From NCBI RefSeq assembly GCF_002838065.1, contig NZ_PIZU01000008.1, positions 78,324 through 142,323 on the forward strand: a DNA stretch of 64,000 bases, in the 5' to 3' direction. Under the pieces are notes generated by a model. The model was not told the DNA's origin, did no database searches, and was given only the letters and a program-made list of their open reading frames with translations. Both the position numbers and the translations under genes were made by a program. This document shows, one piece after another, positions 63,970 through 64,000 of the stretch (its first letter is position 1; each line of letters starts with the position of its first letter). This DNA is from Mycobacterium hubeiense (GTDB lineage Bacteria > Actinomycetota > Actinomycetes > Mycobacteriales > Mycobacteriaceae).

Positions 63970-64000
63970 TCAGACCCACGCGTCGGAGGTGAGTGTGCGC
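63970..64000 (-). CDS. IclR-family regulator, cassette B, C-terminal fragment
   Basis: Only the last nine codons and stop are in the window. They read RTLTSDAWV, against RTLSSDDWV at the end of the cassette A IclR protein, and begin 6 bases after the large monooxygenase stop (5 bases in cassette A). The rest lies beyond the right edge. The identity rests on this short match and on conserved position. Confidence 0.7.
   Translation of the reverse strand, partial: RTLTSDAWV

Noticed and set aside
1..64000. CRISPR arrays, rRNA or tRNA genes, insertion sequences and origins
   Set aside because: I saw no spaced direct repeats, no rRNA-like sequence, no clear cloverleaf and no transposase. A covariance-model search would be needed to exclude small RNAs.

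Overview
The window is high-GC actinobacterial DNA from a mycobacterium, most likely a rapid grower of the Mycolicibacterium type. The evidence is the conserved mycobacterial gene order recA-recX-gluABCD-miaB-(Rv2732c/Rv2731/Rv2729c/Rv2728c-like)-miaA-dapF-hflX-fadE20-(Rv2721c-like)-lexA-(Rv2719c/chiZ-like)-nrdR-(PhzF)-(hydrolase)-(PAC2)-sthA-(DUF4192)-ideR-sigB. PE-PPE-domain and LGFP proteins, mycobacterial SOS boxes and GTG/TTG starts fit this. I name no species.

Regions. (1) 1-1357: end of a nuo operon (nuoB fragment, nuoA), a response-regulator-like gene (Rv3143-like) and a UsfY-like membrane protein. (2) 1443-10393: a Calvin-Benson-Bassham accessory region. It holds a CbbR-like LysR gene overlapping cbbX (red-type RuBisCO activase), a BlaI-type repressor, a GAF histidine kinase with a NarL-type regulator, and the tightly coupled operon rpe-tkt-prk-cbbY. 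No RuBisCO genes are in the window. (3) 10539-14236: adhP, a scar with remnants of an aldehyde dehydrogenase and a pyridoxamine-oxidase-family gene, then hypB, hypA (NiFe-hydrogenase nickel insertion) and an alpha/beta hydrolase. (4) 14237-28931: core genes. recA is interrupted by a 364-residue homing-endonuclease intein at the M. leprae-type site, under an SOS box and a ClpR-type promoter. (5) 29111-33290: two secreted hydrolases between hflX and fadE20. (6) 33489-50689: core genes again, with SOS control between lexA and the chiZ-like gene and with ideR and sigB. (7) 50883-64000: an accessory lipid/aromatic region with a PE-PPE hydrolase, two direct copies of a three-gene cassette (small HsaA-like protein, large HsaA-like flavin monooxygenase, IclR regulator), a LysB/cutinase-like esterase, two SDRs, an HSL-type esterase, a frameshifted acyl-CoA synthetase and a WS/DGAT.

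How the parts may work together. Regions 2 and 3 read as lithoautotrophy support: PRK makes ribulose bisphosphate, CbbX repairs RuBisCO, CbbY removes a misfire inhibitor, and HypAB mature a hydrogenase. The RuBisCO and hydrogenase structural genes must lie elsewhere if the system works. Region 7 has the most novelty. The two HsaA-like pairs are divergently transcribed, each has a shortened partner, and both promoter gaps contain the same 21-bp element (17 of 21 positions identical). This suggests a duplicated IclR-controlled flavin oxygenase module of unknown substrate beside a mymA-like lipid gene set.
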